Shown: piece by piece, positions 54,662-64,000 of the stretch
How the letters are laid out: the number at the start of each line of letters is the position of its first letter
Position numbering within the stretch: the stretch's first letter is position 1
Source of the DNA: Scilla litardierei
Taxonomy: Eukaryota; Streptophyta; Magnoliopsida; Asparagales; Asparagaceae
DNA length: 64,000 nt
Direction of reading: 5' to 3'
NCBI GenBank assembly: GCA_030789695.1
Contig: CM061139.1
Coordinates: forward strand, 102,284,037 to 102,348,036
Translations under genes and position numbers: made by a program
The notes under the pieces: generated by a model
The model's database searches: none
The model's input: only the letters and a program-made list of their open reading frames with translations
Told to the model about the DNA's origin: nothing

Positions 54662-55314
54662 GTGCTGCTACTTGAGGACGATGATGACGAGGCGGACATC
54701 GAGGATGAGACAGCCGAGGCAGAGGAGGAGGAGCCTGAGGGCCATCAGTTAGACGTGGCAGAGGTGTCCCTTAACTCCGTGGTAGGGTTCACACTGAACC
54801 ATACCTTGAAGTTGAGGGGAGAGATTGGCGACCAGGAGGTGACCGTGCTGATTAACAGTGGGACGACCCACAACTTCATTTCCAGGAGAGTGGTGGCCCA
54901 GCAGGGGCTCCAGCTGACCGACTGTGGCAGTTTTAGTGTTATGATGGGGACGAGGAAGGAGAGCAGTCGGGAAGTTTGCAGAGGGCTGGTACTGACCATA
55001 TAGAGGATACAGGTGATCACAGATTTTTTGCCTTGAGACCTGGGGAGCACTGACGTCATCTTGGGCTTGACGTGGTTGCAGACGTTGGGGGAGATGCAGT
55101 GAATTGGAAGCTGCTTCGGATGGAGTTTCAGGAAGATGGAAGAGCAGTTACACTACAGGGGGACCCCAGCCTATGCAGAGTTTTGGTCTCGTTGAAGATC
55201 ATGATGAGGACCATACGGACTGAGGGAGGAGGATACCTAGTGGAGCTGTACTCGTTGACGGGGGAGGGAGGCTCCGAGGCCAGTGTTGAGCAGCCCATTA
55301 CAGGAGAGGTGTAG
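54662..55314 (+). pseudogene. pol: Reina-like protease region with lost active-site Asp
   Basis: After an acidic linker (LLLEDDDDEADIEDETAE) the protease reads VTVLINSGTTHNFISRRV. The usual catalytic motif is DSG; here codon 54854-54856 is AAC, giving NSG. A stop follows at 55001. The following stretch (LGLTWLQTLG-type, near 55066) continues the protease fold in another frame. Confidence 0.85.
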
Positions 55315-55320
55315 TAGCTG

Positions 55321-56000
55321 ATGGAGCAGTTTGAGGAGATCTTTCAGGAGCCTCGGGGTCTCCTACCACCGAGGAACCATGAGCACGGCATAGTACTGCG
55401 AGAGGACGTGTCTCTCATTAGTGTCAGGCCCTATCGATACCCCTAGCATCAGAAGGATGAGATTGAGAGGATGGTGGCAGAGATGGTGCATGCGGGAGTG
55501 ATTCAGCCTAGTGTGAGCCCCTTCTCCAGTCCAGTGCTGTTAGTGAAGAAGGATGGGAGTTGTCGCTTCTGTTTAGACTACAGGGCGTTGAGCAAGGAGA
55601 CAGTGCCAGACAAATTTCCTATACCGGTGATAGATGAGCTCCTGGATGAGTTATATGTGGCAACCCTATTCAGCAAGATAGATTTCAAGTCGGGCTACCA
55701 TTAAATCAGGATACGACGGGAGGATGTGCCCAAGACGACGTTCAGGACGCATGAGGGACACTAGGAGTTTCTAGTCATGCCTTTCGGCTTGACGAACGCA
55801 CCGGCTACATTTCAGGCTCTTATGAATAAGGTATTTCGTCCTTACCTGAGGCGATTCGTACTCGTTTTCTTCGATAACATATTGGTGCACAGTCGTACCT
55901 TGGAGGAGCACTTGGACCACCTGCAGGCCGTGTTTCAGGAGCTGCAGTATCTCAGCTGTTTACGAACATGAAGAAGTGTTTATTCGGACAGACACATGTG
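55321..56000 (+). pseudogene. pol: Reina-like reverse transcriptase with FDN in place of FDD/YDD
   Basis: Pieces in order: IVLREDVSLISVRPYRYP, a stop, [64 protein letters not shown], a stop, [20 protein letters not shown] and [18 protein letters not shown]. The second Asp of the catalytic pair is Asn (codon 55876-55878, AAC). A frameshift near 55945 follows. It cannot be an active polymerase. Confidence 0.92.
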
Positions 56001-56700
56001 GAGTATCTGGGACATGTGGTGTCAGCAGAAGGGGTGACATCAGATAAAGCGAAGATTGCGGTGATGCTAGACTGGCCGCGCCTCACCACACTCAGGGGCT
56101 ATGTGATTTCCTGGGTTTGACAGGTTACTACCGCAGTTTTGCGGAGGGGTATGTGACGATCGTCTGGCCACTGACCGAGCTATTGAAGAAGGACCAATTC
56201 CATTGGGGGGAAGAGGCGACGACAACATTTGAGGCCCTGAAGAGGGCCATGACCACCGTGCCAGTTTTGGCGTTGCCAGATTTTTCCAGGCCCTTTGTGG
56301 TAGAGGCAGATGCATCGGGACATGGGCTGGGAGCAGCATTGATGCAGGAGCAGCGGCCCATTGCGTATTTCAGTCAGGTGTTGACCGCTAGAGCCCGATT
56401 GCGGTCTGTCTACGAGAGAGAGAGCTAATGGTCATAGTCTTGTCGATTCAAAAGTGGAGACCGTACTTGTTGGGGCGGAGTTTTCTGGTGTGCACAGATC
56501 AGCGGAGCCTCAAGTACCTATTAGAGCAGCGGATGGTAGCAGAGAAGCATCAGAAGTGGCTGCTGCGAAAGCTGATGGGTACAGGTTTGAGATTGAGTAT
56601 CGCCCGGGGCTGGAAAACAAGGCGGCTGATGCAGTTTTGCGGCGAGAGGAGGAGGCAGAGTTGGTCATGCTAGCAGTTTCCGTGCTCCAGGACTGGGAGC
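56001..56700 (+). pseudogene. pol: Reina-like RNase H region
   Basis: VEYLGHVVSAEGV, FLGLTGYYRSFAEGYVTIVW and FHWGEEATTTFEALKRAM, then PFVVEADASGHGLGAALMQE, PIAYFSQVL, a stop after YERES at 56426, and [17 protein letters not shown]. These are the connection and RNase H parts of gypsy Pol. At least one frame change and one stop interrupt it. Confidence 0.9.
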
Positions 56701-57766
56701 CACTACAGCAGGAGGTTGAGCAGGATCAGGAGTTGGCAGGCATACGTGAGGCTTTATTGCAGGGATCAACTGAGTGTCCGGGGTATTCTCTTCAGGATGG
56801 ACGGCTACTATATTGGGGGAGACTGGTTCTGCCGAGGACTTCGGCATACATACCGGTCATATTCCAGGAGTTTCACAGCAGCGCCGTAGGAGGACATTCT
56901 GGGGTCCTAAAGATCTACCAGAGACTGGCAAAGGAGGTCTACTGGAAGGGGATGAAGGAGGTGGCGGCGAAGAGGGTTGCAGAGTGTGACGTGTGACAGT
57001 GTCACAAGTACCAAGCGATGTCCCCAGGGGGATTACTACAGCCACTGTCATTGCACGATCAAGTGTGGGAGGACCTCTCCATGGATTTCATAGATGGACT
57101 GTCGAAATTGGGTGGATATACAGTCATATTTGTTGTGGTTGACCGCCTCAGCAAGTATGCGCACTTTGTCCCACTTCGGCTTCCTTATAGCGCAGTGTCG
57201 GTGGTGGAAGTATTTGTGAGGGAGGTCATTCGCTTGCACGGACCTCCAAAGTCCATTGTCTCTGATAGAGACAAGGTGTTCTTGAGTAGATTTTGGCAGG
57301 AGCTTTTCAGGCTACATGAGACAGTGTTGAGACGGAGCACGACCTACCATCCTCAGACCGATGGACATACGGAGGTGGTAAACAGGAGTGTGGAGACTTA
57401 TCTGCGATGCTTTATTTCAGAAAATCCCAAAGAGTGGGCTCGTTGGCTAGCATGTGTGGAGTACTAGTACACCACATCTTATCACACTGCAGCTCAGACG
57501 ACCCCGTTTATGATTCTGTACGGCACGGACCCTCCCCATTTACTGCATTATGGGCAAGATTCGACACCAGTATTCGATGTGGAGCAGTATCTGGCGAAGA
57601 GGGATCAAATTTTGGAGGAGTTGAAGCTCCATCTGGTTTGGGCTCAGCAGGTTATGAAGGCGAGGGCAGATCTACACCGCAGAGATGTGCAATTCGTAAT
57701 CAGAGATATGGTATACCTGAAGCTGAGGCCCTACAGATAGCGATCCTTGGCTCACATGCGAAATGA
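56701..57766 (+). pseudogene. pol: Reina-like integrase
   Basis: Zinc-binding part: FHSSAVGGHSGVLKIYQRL and CDV, with a TGA before QCHKYQ near 56995. Core: SMDFIDGLSKLGGYTVIFVV, IVSDRDKVFLSRFWQEL and TYHPQTDGHTEVVNRSVE, which keep Asp, Asp and Glu. After a stop at 57465 the C-terminal part reads FMILYGTDPPHLLHYGQDS and ARADLHRRDVQF. The catalytic residues are kept, but stops prevent a full product. Confidence 0.91.
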
Positions 57767-57929
57767 GAAGCTAGCACCACGTTATTTTGGACTTTTTCGA
57801 GGTTGAGACGAGAGTAGGACCGGTTGTTTACAAGATAAGATTGCCCCCAGAATCGGTTATTCACCCGGTGTTCCATGTTTCACAGCTTCACCAGGTTGTT
57901 GGAGACCACACCCTTCACCCACTGCTCCG

Positions 57930-58138
57930 AAGACGTTGACATTTGATATGGAGGTGAGGTTGGAGTCAGAGGCGCTGAAGGGGGTACGTAGAGGGAGCAC
58001 GGGAGAGCGCGAGGTCTTGCTGCAGTGGAAGGATTTGCCAGAGCACGAGAGCACGTGGGAGTCTATGGACGTGATGGCACAGCAGTTTCCAGACTTCCAC
58101 CTTCATGACAAGGTGGCTCTTTGGGGAGGGGAGTTTTG
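57930..58138 (+). pseudogene. pol: Reina-like chromodomain
   Basis: GEREVLLQWKDLPEHESTWE and FPDFHLHDKVALWGGEF match the chromodomain at the C-terminus of Reina integrases. This domain is thought to guide insertion to particular chromatin. It is directly followed by the purine tract TTTGGGGAGGGGAG and the 3' LTR. Confidence 0.9.
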
Positions 58139-58484
58139 ATGGAACTCGGGTCTACACCCGGAGGCACACCCGAGTCCATGCCGAGGAGCCTTAGCCGTGT
58201 GTGCACCTGCACTCCTATGACCTTGTTATTATTATTTTAAGGGTATGATGGTAATTGTGATGGGGGGTTTATTCTTAGGCGAGGGCTAGCCGTCGCGAAT
58301 CTCTTATGCTTATTTTGATAAATTGAGAGAGTTCTTCGAGAGTTCTTCGGAGGATCTTAGGAGAGTTCGGACGTCCTCGCTTATCGGCGTCTTGGGTGGG
58401 TCGTTGCCCCTTTATTGTAGCCAAACTATCTTTTTATTCGCTGTTTTTAGCAATTTAATTTCAGATTTGCTTTGGAACCTATCA
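58137..58484 (+). repeat. Reina-like 3' LTR
   Basis: 348 bp, same length as the 5' LTR. Preceded by the polypurine run TTTGGGGAGGGGAGTTT and followed by ATCTG (58485-58489), which matches GTCTG before the 5' LTR except at the first base. Confidence 0.93.
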
Positions 58485-59129
58485 ATCTGTTGGGGAATTT
58501 GATTAAGTTCAGGAGAAGCAATCTTGGTGCAACCACAGACCACCTTTTCATAAAGATAAAATATAAATCACGAGAAAATTACAAAAGTTATTTGTGTGCA
58601 TTGCTACCATTTCTGATATTAAGAATACCATTAGCTGTATACTAAGGATTTTGGATTTTTGGTAACCTGGGGGCTACTTCTTATGTTTTGATCTTTCCAC
58701 GGATACATCTATGCACGTACGAAAATTCCTGACCCCGATTTTATAAAGGAATCCTTGACAAATTCTATTTAAAATGATGGATATCTAGGCATGGCACTTC
58801 TTTGAAATTAAAGTTGATGTATGGGTTAGTTATATCATGAGACATTAACCTTGTGAGCGTTGTGTCAGACTCAATAAAAAGTTTAAATATTGCATTTGGA
58901 GCTTCTGTCGATATTTTCTGACATTTCTTTAGAAAAATTTGGTTCGAGTTTCTTTGCGTAAGCTTTTATACAAATGAAACTAGTTTCTTTTGTTTCATAT
59001 TATGGTGCAATCTTGTCAAGTATGAGAACTTTCTGGTTTTTTGAAGTTGAAGTCAAACAGTTCACACTGTGGAAGAACTGATTTTTTTCTTTCTTTTTTC
59101 CCTTTTATATATTTCGAGTGAAACTGCAG
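58485..59129. other. AT-rich sequence between Reina-like and TR-GAG elements
   Basis: No open frame or element is recognised. If the candidate host gene is real, this would be intron. It ends in a pyrimidine-rich stretch (59082-59105) ahead of a CTGCAG acceptor-like site. Confidence 0.4.
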
Positions 59130-59358
59130 TATCATTTGGGAAGAGGCCACATAGGTACTTCAATGAAAGCACAGTTGTACAACCTCTTGGTGCAAAGATC
59201 AATATCCTGGTACCCTTTTACTCTCAATTCGGTTTTGATCATATACAGTACTTTATACAACTTTTTATTTATTTCCATTGTTATTAATGTTACTTGCAGC
59301 CGGCATTTTGTTCTTCCTTTATGGAGGGGGAGCGGCTATACCAATATGTTCATTCAAG
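59130..59358 (+). CDS. Two candidate host exons upstream of TR-GAG
   Basis: 59130-59209 follows a pyrimidine-rich run and CTGCAG and ends CCTG/GTACCC. 59300-59358 follows TTACTTGCAG and ends TTCAAG/GTTTGT. Joined, two of three frames are open: one reads SFGKRPHRYFNESTVVQPLG onward, the other YHLGRGHIGTSMKAQLYNLL onward. I recognise neither. Good splice-like signals are the only support. The TR-GAG element starts ten bases after the second donor. Confidence 0.22.
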
Positions 59359-59363
59359 GTTTG

Positions 59364-59368
59364 TCTTG
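59364..59368. repeat. Target site duplication of TR-GAG (left)
   Basis: TCTTG here is exactly repeated at 61979-61983 after the right LTR. Confidence 0.95.
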
Positions 59369-59665
59369 TGTTGCGGCCGGTAATTGAGTGGAGGGGCAAT
59401 TGGGTAAAATAACATTTAAGGGATGTTTTGGCTATTTAAGGGGGTTGAGTCGGCCCTAATTCTTATGCGAAATTTGAGAGAGTATTTTATTTTATCCCTT
59501 AGATTAATTGTATTAGGATTTCGGCTTTTCCCCCTAGGTTAAGAATCGTCTTCTAGTTATTAGTTAGCGAGTAGATTATTGTATTAGTGTTCCTTTTTAA
59601 TTGTGAGATCTGAAATTCCAATAAAAATCCCATTTTTATCTTCAAATCCCTAGCAAATCGCATCA
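59369..59665 (+). repeat. TR-GAG 5' LTR, 297 bp
   Basis: TGTTGCGGCC to ATCGCATCA. A TATA-like GCTATTTAAGG lies near 59428. Only two differences from the 3' LTR are seen (near 59377 and 59450). Confidence 0.95.
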
Positions 59666-59689
59666 AATTGGTATCAGAGCGGTTGATCC

Positions 59690-61622
59690 ATGGCGAACAC
59701 GCGAGCAACGGAGCGGATTGAAGTCTTGGAAGGGAAGGTTGAGCGGATTGAAGCCCAAATCAGTAAGGGTTTCATCGATCTAAGGAAAGAAGATGCGGAG
59801 ATGGCCGCGGAGATCCGGAAGGAGATGAAGAAAAATCAAGAGAAGACGGAGGCCAAGATGAAAGAGATGAAGGAGATGACGGAGGGAAAATTATCGGAAT
59901 TGACGGAGGCCATAGCGGCGTTGACCGCTCATCTCATCCCAAAGGCGGATCCAAGCAAAAAGGAGCCACCTTTGGCGAAGGACAAAGGTAAAAAGGCAAT
60001 TGTTTTTGAAGATGAACCGGATCTAGACGACGATGGAGGGTTTGACCAAGGAGACAACGCGTGGGGGACCCACCAAGACCCCGCGCCGTCGCGCCGCGAC
60101 GACACAAACCAAGGAGGGGGGGGGGGGTTCCGGCCAACCAGAACACCCCAGGGTGGCCGCCGGCCCCCCAGGTACATCTGGGGGGGCCGGCGAACCCCCT
60201 GGGGGGGCGGCAGGCCGCCAGGGCCTTGGGAGGGGCGGCCGCACCTGCCGCCCCCCTGGCGGCCTCGGCAGACTCTGCCGCCGCCGCCTGGGGCCCGCCG
60301 GCCCACTTCCAGGGCCGACCGGCCCAGGCGGCGGCCTGGGGGGCCTCGGCCGACCCCAGAGGGGGGATCCGAGGCCCGCCCGACCCCTGGGGGGGCCCAC
60401 TGGCCCCCCAGGACGTTCGACAGATGATTTCGCAGGGTCCCCGACCCCCGGGGGCCCCACCCGAGGTTCGTGGAGCGCAATTTGGGGGTTTTCAGACTTT
60501 TGGGGGACCCAGCGGAGGATTGCAGCAGGGCGGAGGGCCCCACCAAATCACAGGAGGCCCGTCGACTCAGCCCCCACCCTTTGGGGGAGTGACGGGAGAT
60601 TGGAGAGCGTACCAGGATCCTCCAGGAGGCCACCAGGTGGAGTTTGGGCATCATCAGGGAGACTGGCAAGGGCACGGAGCAGAGGGAGGCTACCGTGATC
60701 GGACTGAGGCTTATGTTCCAGACAGGCGACAGGGATACCAGCACAGGGGAGGATTCCAGCCGCAGGAGAGAGGTGGATTCGCTGGCGAGAGACGTCTGAG
60801 GAAGCTGGAGGTGCCTGTTTTTGAGGGAGGCGACCCAGACGACTGGCTGTACCGGGTGGAGAGGTACTTGGAGGTGTCCGCTGTCCCAGGGGAGGATTGG
60901 CTACGGGCGATAGGGGTCTGTCTGGAGGGAGAGGCTTTGGGCTGGTTCCGTTGGACCGATCAGCAACGGCCTTTTCAGACCTGGGCTGAGTTTACGACGC
61001 TCTTGACAGAGCGGTTTGGAGGAGGTCCGGCTGGCGGCGTGTTCGAGAGACTGTACTCGCTGAAGCAGGAGGGGAGCGTGTGTGATTACATCAAGAAGTT
61101 CGAGTCGCTCTGCCACCGAGTTCGGGGAGTCTCTGAGGAGTCCCTGGAGGGCTGTTTCATGAAGGGGCTGAAGCCCACGGTGCGGTCGGGGCTGAGACAG
61201 TTTGAGCCCGTTGGTTTGCGGGGGATGATGACACTGGCCAGGAAAGTAGAGGATCATCAGGAGACAGAGCGAAGAGCCCGGGGGACGTGGGGTGGCTCTA
61301 CGTTTCGAGTGCCGGACCCTGGAGGGGGACAAAGGGGGGCCGCAGGAGGGGCAACATCCACTGACAGCACAGTGGCTACCAAGGAGAAGGGAATGGAACC
61401 CCGACCCGGAGGACATACACGACGAATGACAGAGGCAGAGATTCGTGACAAACGGACCAAGGCCTGTGTTTTAAATGCGACGAGAAGTTTACTCCTGGGC
61501 ACCGGTGCGGGAATCGTACTCTTCAGATCCTGATGGTGGATGACGAAGAAGAGGGAGAAGAGAGTGTGATAATGCTGGAAGCCGGCGTGGACGATGAGCA
61601 GGAGCACCTGCACGTGGAGTAG
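59690..61622 (+). pseudogene. gag: TR-GAG Gag region in three frames
   Basis: The first frame (59690-60427) starts MANTRATERIEVLEGKVERI, with a Lys/Glu-rich coiled-coil-like segment to about residue 80, then an acidic linker. Near a run of 12 G (60116-60127) the family reading moves to the second frame, which ends at 61533. It is Gly/Pro-rich to about 60780 and then has the Gag core: GGDPDDWLYRVERYLEVSAV, ICLEGEALGWF-type GVCLEGEALGWFRWTDQQRP, and CHRVRGVSEESLEGCFMKGL. The zinc knuckle CFKCDEKFTPGHRC (61467-61508) is in the third frame, after a one-base loss near 61461, and stops at 61620. The Gag core is long and open, but one continuous product is not encoded. Confidence 0.85.
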
Positions 61623-61681
61623 CTGACCATACACGTCACGCACCACCTTAAGGACAAGGTGGTTGTTTGGGGGCGGAGTAG

Positions 61682-61978
61682 TGTTGCGGTCGGTAATTGA
61701 GTGGAGGGGCAATTGGGTAAAATAACATTTAAGGGATGTTTTGGCTATTTAAGGGGGTTGAGCCGGCCCTAATTCTTATGCGAAATTTGAGAGAGTATTT
61801 TATTTTATCCCTTAGATTAATTGTATTAGGATTTCGGCTTTTCCCCCTAGGTTAAGAATCGTCTTCTAGTTATTAGTTAGCGAGTAGATTATTGTATTAG
61901 TGTTCCTTTTTAATTGTGAGATCTGAAATTCCAATAAAAATCCCATTTTTATCTTCAAATCCCTAGCAAATCGCATCA
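61682..61978 (+). repeat. TR-GAG 3' LTR, 297 bp
   Basis: Directly follows the purine-rich GGTTGTTTGGGGGCGGAGTAG-like tail (split over 61661-61681). It ends ATCGCATCA and is followed by the TCTTG duplication. Confidence 0.95.
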
Positions 61979-62007
61979 TCTTGATTTCCTTTAGTTACTT
62001 TCCTCAG

Positions 62008-62198
62008 CCAACATATGTTCCAATTGGAAACATGCAAGTGCCGAGCAATTTTTGAATACTTCATTATGGAACTTTATTGATAGATCATATAGATATGGCA
62101 GGCCTTCAGACACAACTGCAGTGCATGCATCTAGTAATGTAATAGATCATCTTTTCATTTTTGGAATAACATTGATGGAAAGTTACAGCAGCATGTAG
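62008..62198 (+). CDS. Candidate host exon downstream of TR-GAG
   Basis: A TTTCCTCAG acceptor-like site ends at 62007. Continuing the second open frame of the upstream candidate exons gives an open stretch to TAG at 62196 (NICSNWKHASAEQFLNTSLW near its start). A different frame from the same point reads PTYVPIGNMQVPSNF and stops at 62052. Neither is recognised, and the exon may be an artefact. Confidence 0.18.
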
Positions 62199-64000
62199 TT
62201 CAAAGGACATATTTCATTTTTTTTCCCGTAATGCTATGTCTAGTATCGGTGATGCCATAGCATGTCAGATGACAGTTAATACCGAGACCACTGAGTTGGG
62301 GATGTATTGATCATAGTTCAGTAGTTTGTATTAATTTTTTTCTCCAAAGAAGATAGTGAACCATCTCTTCCTACGCCAAACCTGTCTTCTTTTAACTGTA
62401 GATGTACTGATAGCAAGTTATGTGGGATTGTTATGAATTAGAATAATAGTAGTGATGCAAAACAAATATGAATAGCCCATTGATATGATCTTTATCCGAT
62501 TTTGTTTATATTCTGCGACAAAAGTAGAAATCTGATGTCCGTCGGAGTGAACTGTGGGCAAGAGTGTAATAAAGTATCTTTTCAACAAAAAAAAAATGTA
62601 ATAGAGTAATACTAGTAATCTGCATATTTTTTAAATAACAAGTAAATCCAATTGTACATGTATGATGCATATCCAATAGTACATCATGCAACATTTGGAT
62701 AAAAACAAATGAAACTAATCTGGCCTTGCACATTTTCTTATTCTGATATAATGAAAGACGTAAATAAGAGTCTAGCATATTTCTCTTGAGTTTTCTTATT
62801 GTATTCAATAATATTTGAGGAAGATGTAGCTATTATCTGCATGATATGCAAATTTAAGTTCCAACTTTACCCTTTATTGGCACAAAATTTGGTGTCTAAA
62901 GAACATTTATATTAGAAAATTGTACCCCCTAGTAGAAAAATGTTTGATGTGACAAGAATTGAAAACCTCAAATCTGATCCGTTTCTTTTTTTGTTAATGA
63001 TGTTTAGAAGAGACAGGAGAGACAAATCAAGCCAATGTGTGGTGTTGATATCAGACGAAGAAACAACATAGGTGATGTTGAAATAAAGAAAGTTTGTCAG
63101 CACCCGCTTCGTTTCTCATGGAAATGAAAAATGTGATGCATGTAACATGGTGTACGGAGAATTTCATTTAAAATTTTCTATTGTGGGCAGTACATGTGTG
63201 TAGAATTGAATCAAGAGAATATCTATTAATAGAGGTTAATTGTTCTCTTCATTTGAGTGAGATTTGTTACAGATAAAATATGGAAACAGCAGCATGTCAA
63301 ACTTACTTAAGGAAGAAAACATGAAACCAACCACGTACACAAATTTATATGGTTTGGCACACTGAACTGTCCACATGTAGTAGTGGACTGATGTTTCACT
63401 ATATTAAAACAGGACAATTTATGAATAAAAAAAAGGAGAATTTTAAGTACATAGCACTAATTCGCTATTCTTAGAACTTAAAACCCACAAGTGGAGGTCT
63501 TAAAATAAACATAAAGTTTTCTTATGCTGGAGGGGAAAAACCACGCTCTTACTCTCAAGAGAAGAGACTGGTTAACCTCTATATATACAGGTTCTCTTGA
63601 TTTAATTTTCTGTACATATCCTAATCAAAGAAGAGAATTCTTTGTGGACCATGTAACACATGCAACATGTGTTTTCTTTCTATGTGAAACCAAGCATGAT
63701 GTTGACAAACTGATTTCATGTTAACATAATGCATGTTATTCTTCTCATGTTAACATTGCCCAGTGGCTTGATTTCTTTTCCGTGTCTTCTTCAATCTTCA
63801 TGTCATCATCAAAAAATGAAAACAGGTCTGGTTTTTGGGTCTTCTATTTGAGTCACATACACCAAATCTACATCTTGAATCAGATAGTTAAAGACTCCAC
63901 ATTAGTGCAAACTTTGAGTAAATAATAAATTGTCGTCTCTGCCATCACCAATGACTTGCAAGGCTTAGCTTTTACCATGAGAAATATATAGCAAGCTCAT
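62199..64000. other. AT-rich sequence, nothing recognised
   Basis: About 1.8 kb with no open frame above 100 codons, no element ends and no repeats beyond A and T runs. The frames at 62506-62808 and 63524-63724 show no domain. It may be host intron or intergenic DNA. Confidence 0.5.

Larger units (their letters stand above)
52477..58484 (+). mobile_element. Reina-like Ty3/gypsy element, full length, inactive
   Basis: Two 348-bp LTRs (52477-52824, 58137-58484), an initiator-Met primer site, gag, protease, reverse transcriptase, RNase H, integrase and a chromodomain, in gypsy order. Flanks are GTCTG before and ATCTG after, a 5-bp target duplication with one mismatch. Short LTRs and the C-terminal FPDFHLHDKVALWG are typical of Reina. 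Many stops and at least three frameshifts are present, several explainable by C-to-T or G-to-A changes, and two catalytic Asp residues are now Asn. Confidence 0.93.
59369..61978 (+). mobile_element. Young non-autonomous Reina-like element carrying only gag (TR-GAG type)
   Basis: LTRs of 297 bp (59369-59665, 61682-61978) differ at two positions by eye and are bordered by a perfect TCTTG duplication. A primer site AATTGGTATCAGAGCGG follows the 5' LTR. The interior (2016 bp) has only a gag region and then a short tail reading LKDKVVVWG, which matches the end of a Reina chromodomain, followed by the purine-rich GTTTGGGGGCGGAGTAG. Protease, polymerase and integrase are deleted. Its LTRs are not those of the Reina-like element at 52477, so the helper is a different Reina family. 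Confidence 0.93.

Noticed and set aside
59300..59358. Reading the exon-like piece as a small mitochondrial membrane subunit (frame with LYGGGAAIP)
   Set aside because: That frame is short, does not continue well into neighbouring candidate exons, and no confident family match could be made.
60023..60744. Long Gly/Pro-rich antisense and alternative frames over the TR-GAG linker
   Set aside because: GC-rich linker sequence is open in several frames; only the two frames joined to the Gag core have supporting motifs.

Overview
This is a plant nuclear window made almost entirely of transposable elements. No tRNA, rRNA, CRISPR or bacterial-type genes are visible. The mix of Ty1/copia lineages (SIRE-like and Ale-like) and Ty3/gypsy lineages (Tekay-, Tat-, Athila- and Reina-like) points to an angiosperm with a large, repeat-rich genome. 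I cannot place it more precisely. All lineage names rest on motifs read by eye, not on searches.

Layout. (1) 1-20635: LARD-A, a large non-autonomous LTR element with LTRs of about 3.6 kb and a 2.6 kb non-coding interior. Its 5' LTR is cut by the window start. Both LTRs carry a broken piece of the host gene ALG7/GPT (UDP-GlcNAc:dolichyl-phosphate GlcNAc-1-phosphotransferase). A SIRE-like copia element (7666-19899, minus strand, 5-bp target duplication) sits inside the 3' LTR. (2) 20636-26400: a non-autonomous Athila-like element on the minus strand, with a tRNA-Asp-type primer site, one 245-codon acidic ORF, a full right LTR and a left LTR truncated at its TATA-like box. (3) 26401-27070: CA-, GA- and TA-rich simple sequence. 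(4) 27071-42168: an Ale-like copia relic on the plus strand, split by LARD-B (27762-37613, perfect 5-bp target duplication), which belongs to the same broad family as LARD-A but lies in the opposite orientation. (5) 42286-46765: a truncated Tekay-like gypsy element (minus), fused at about 46766 to a truncated Tat-like gypsy element (gag plus LTR, minus, to 48910). (6) 48911-52378: AT-rich sequence with two foldback elements set in one long (TA)n tract. (7) 52379-64000: what may be a host locus, interrupted by a full-length but dead Reina-like element (52477-58484) and a young gag-only element of TR-GAG type (59369-61978).

The most notable signals are: a host ALG7 fragment carried inside both LTRs of LARD-A; an LTR module of roughly 500-600 bp, built of TCGGTC/GACCGA units, shared by the LTRs of a copia and a gypsy element and placed just upstream of a TATA-like box in both; a 70-nt GT-AG intron-like insertion in the Tekay integrase; the recent TR-GAG insertion, whose LTRs differ at two bases; and two related foldback elements in a TA microsatellite.

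The elements do not form a cooperating pathway. The window is a nest of insertions and deletions. Non-autonomous members (LARD-A, LARD-B, the Athila-like element, TR-GAG) would need proteins from relatives elsewhere. No complete host gene is recognised. The three candidate host exon regions near 52379, 59130 and 62008 are tentative.
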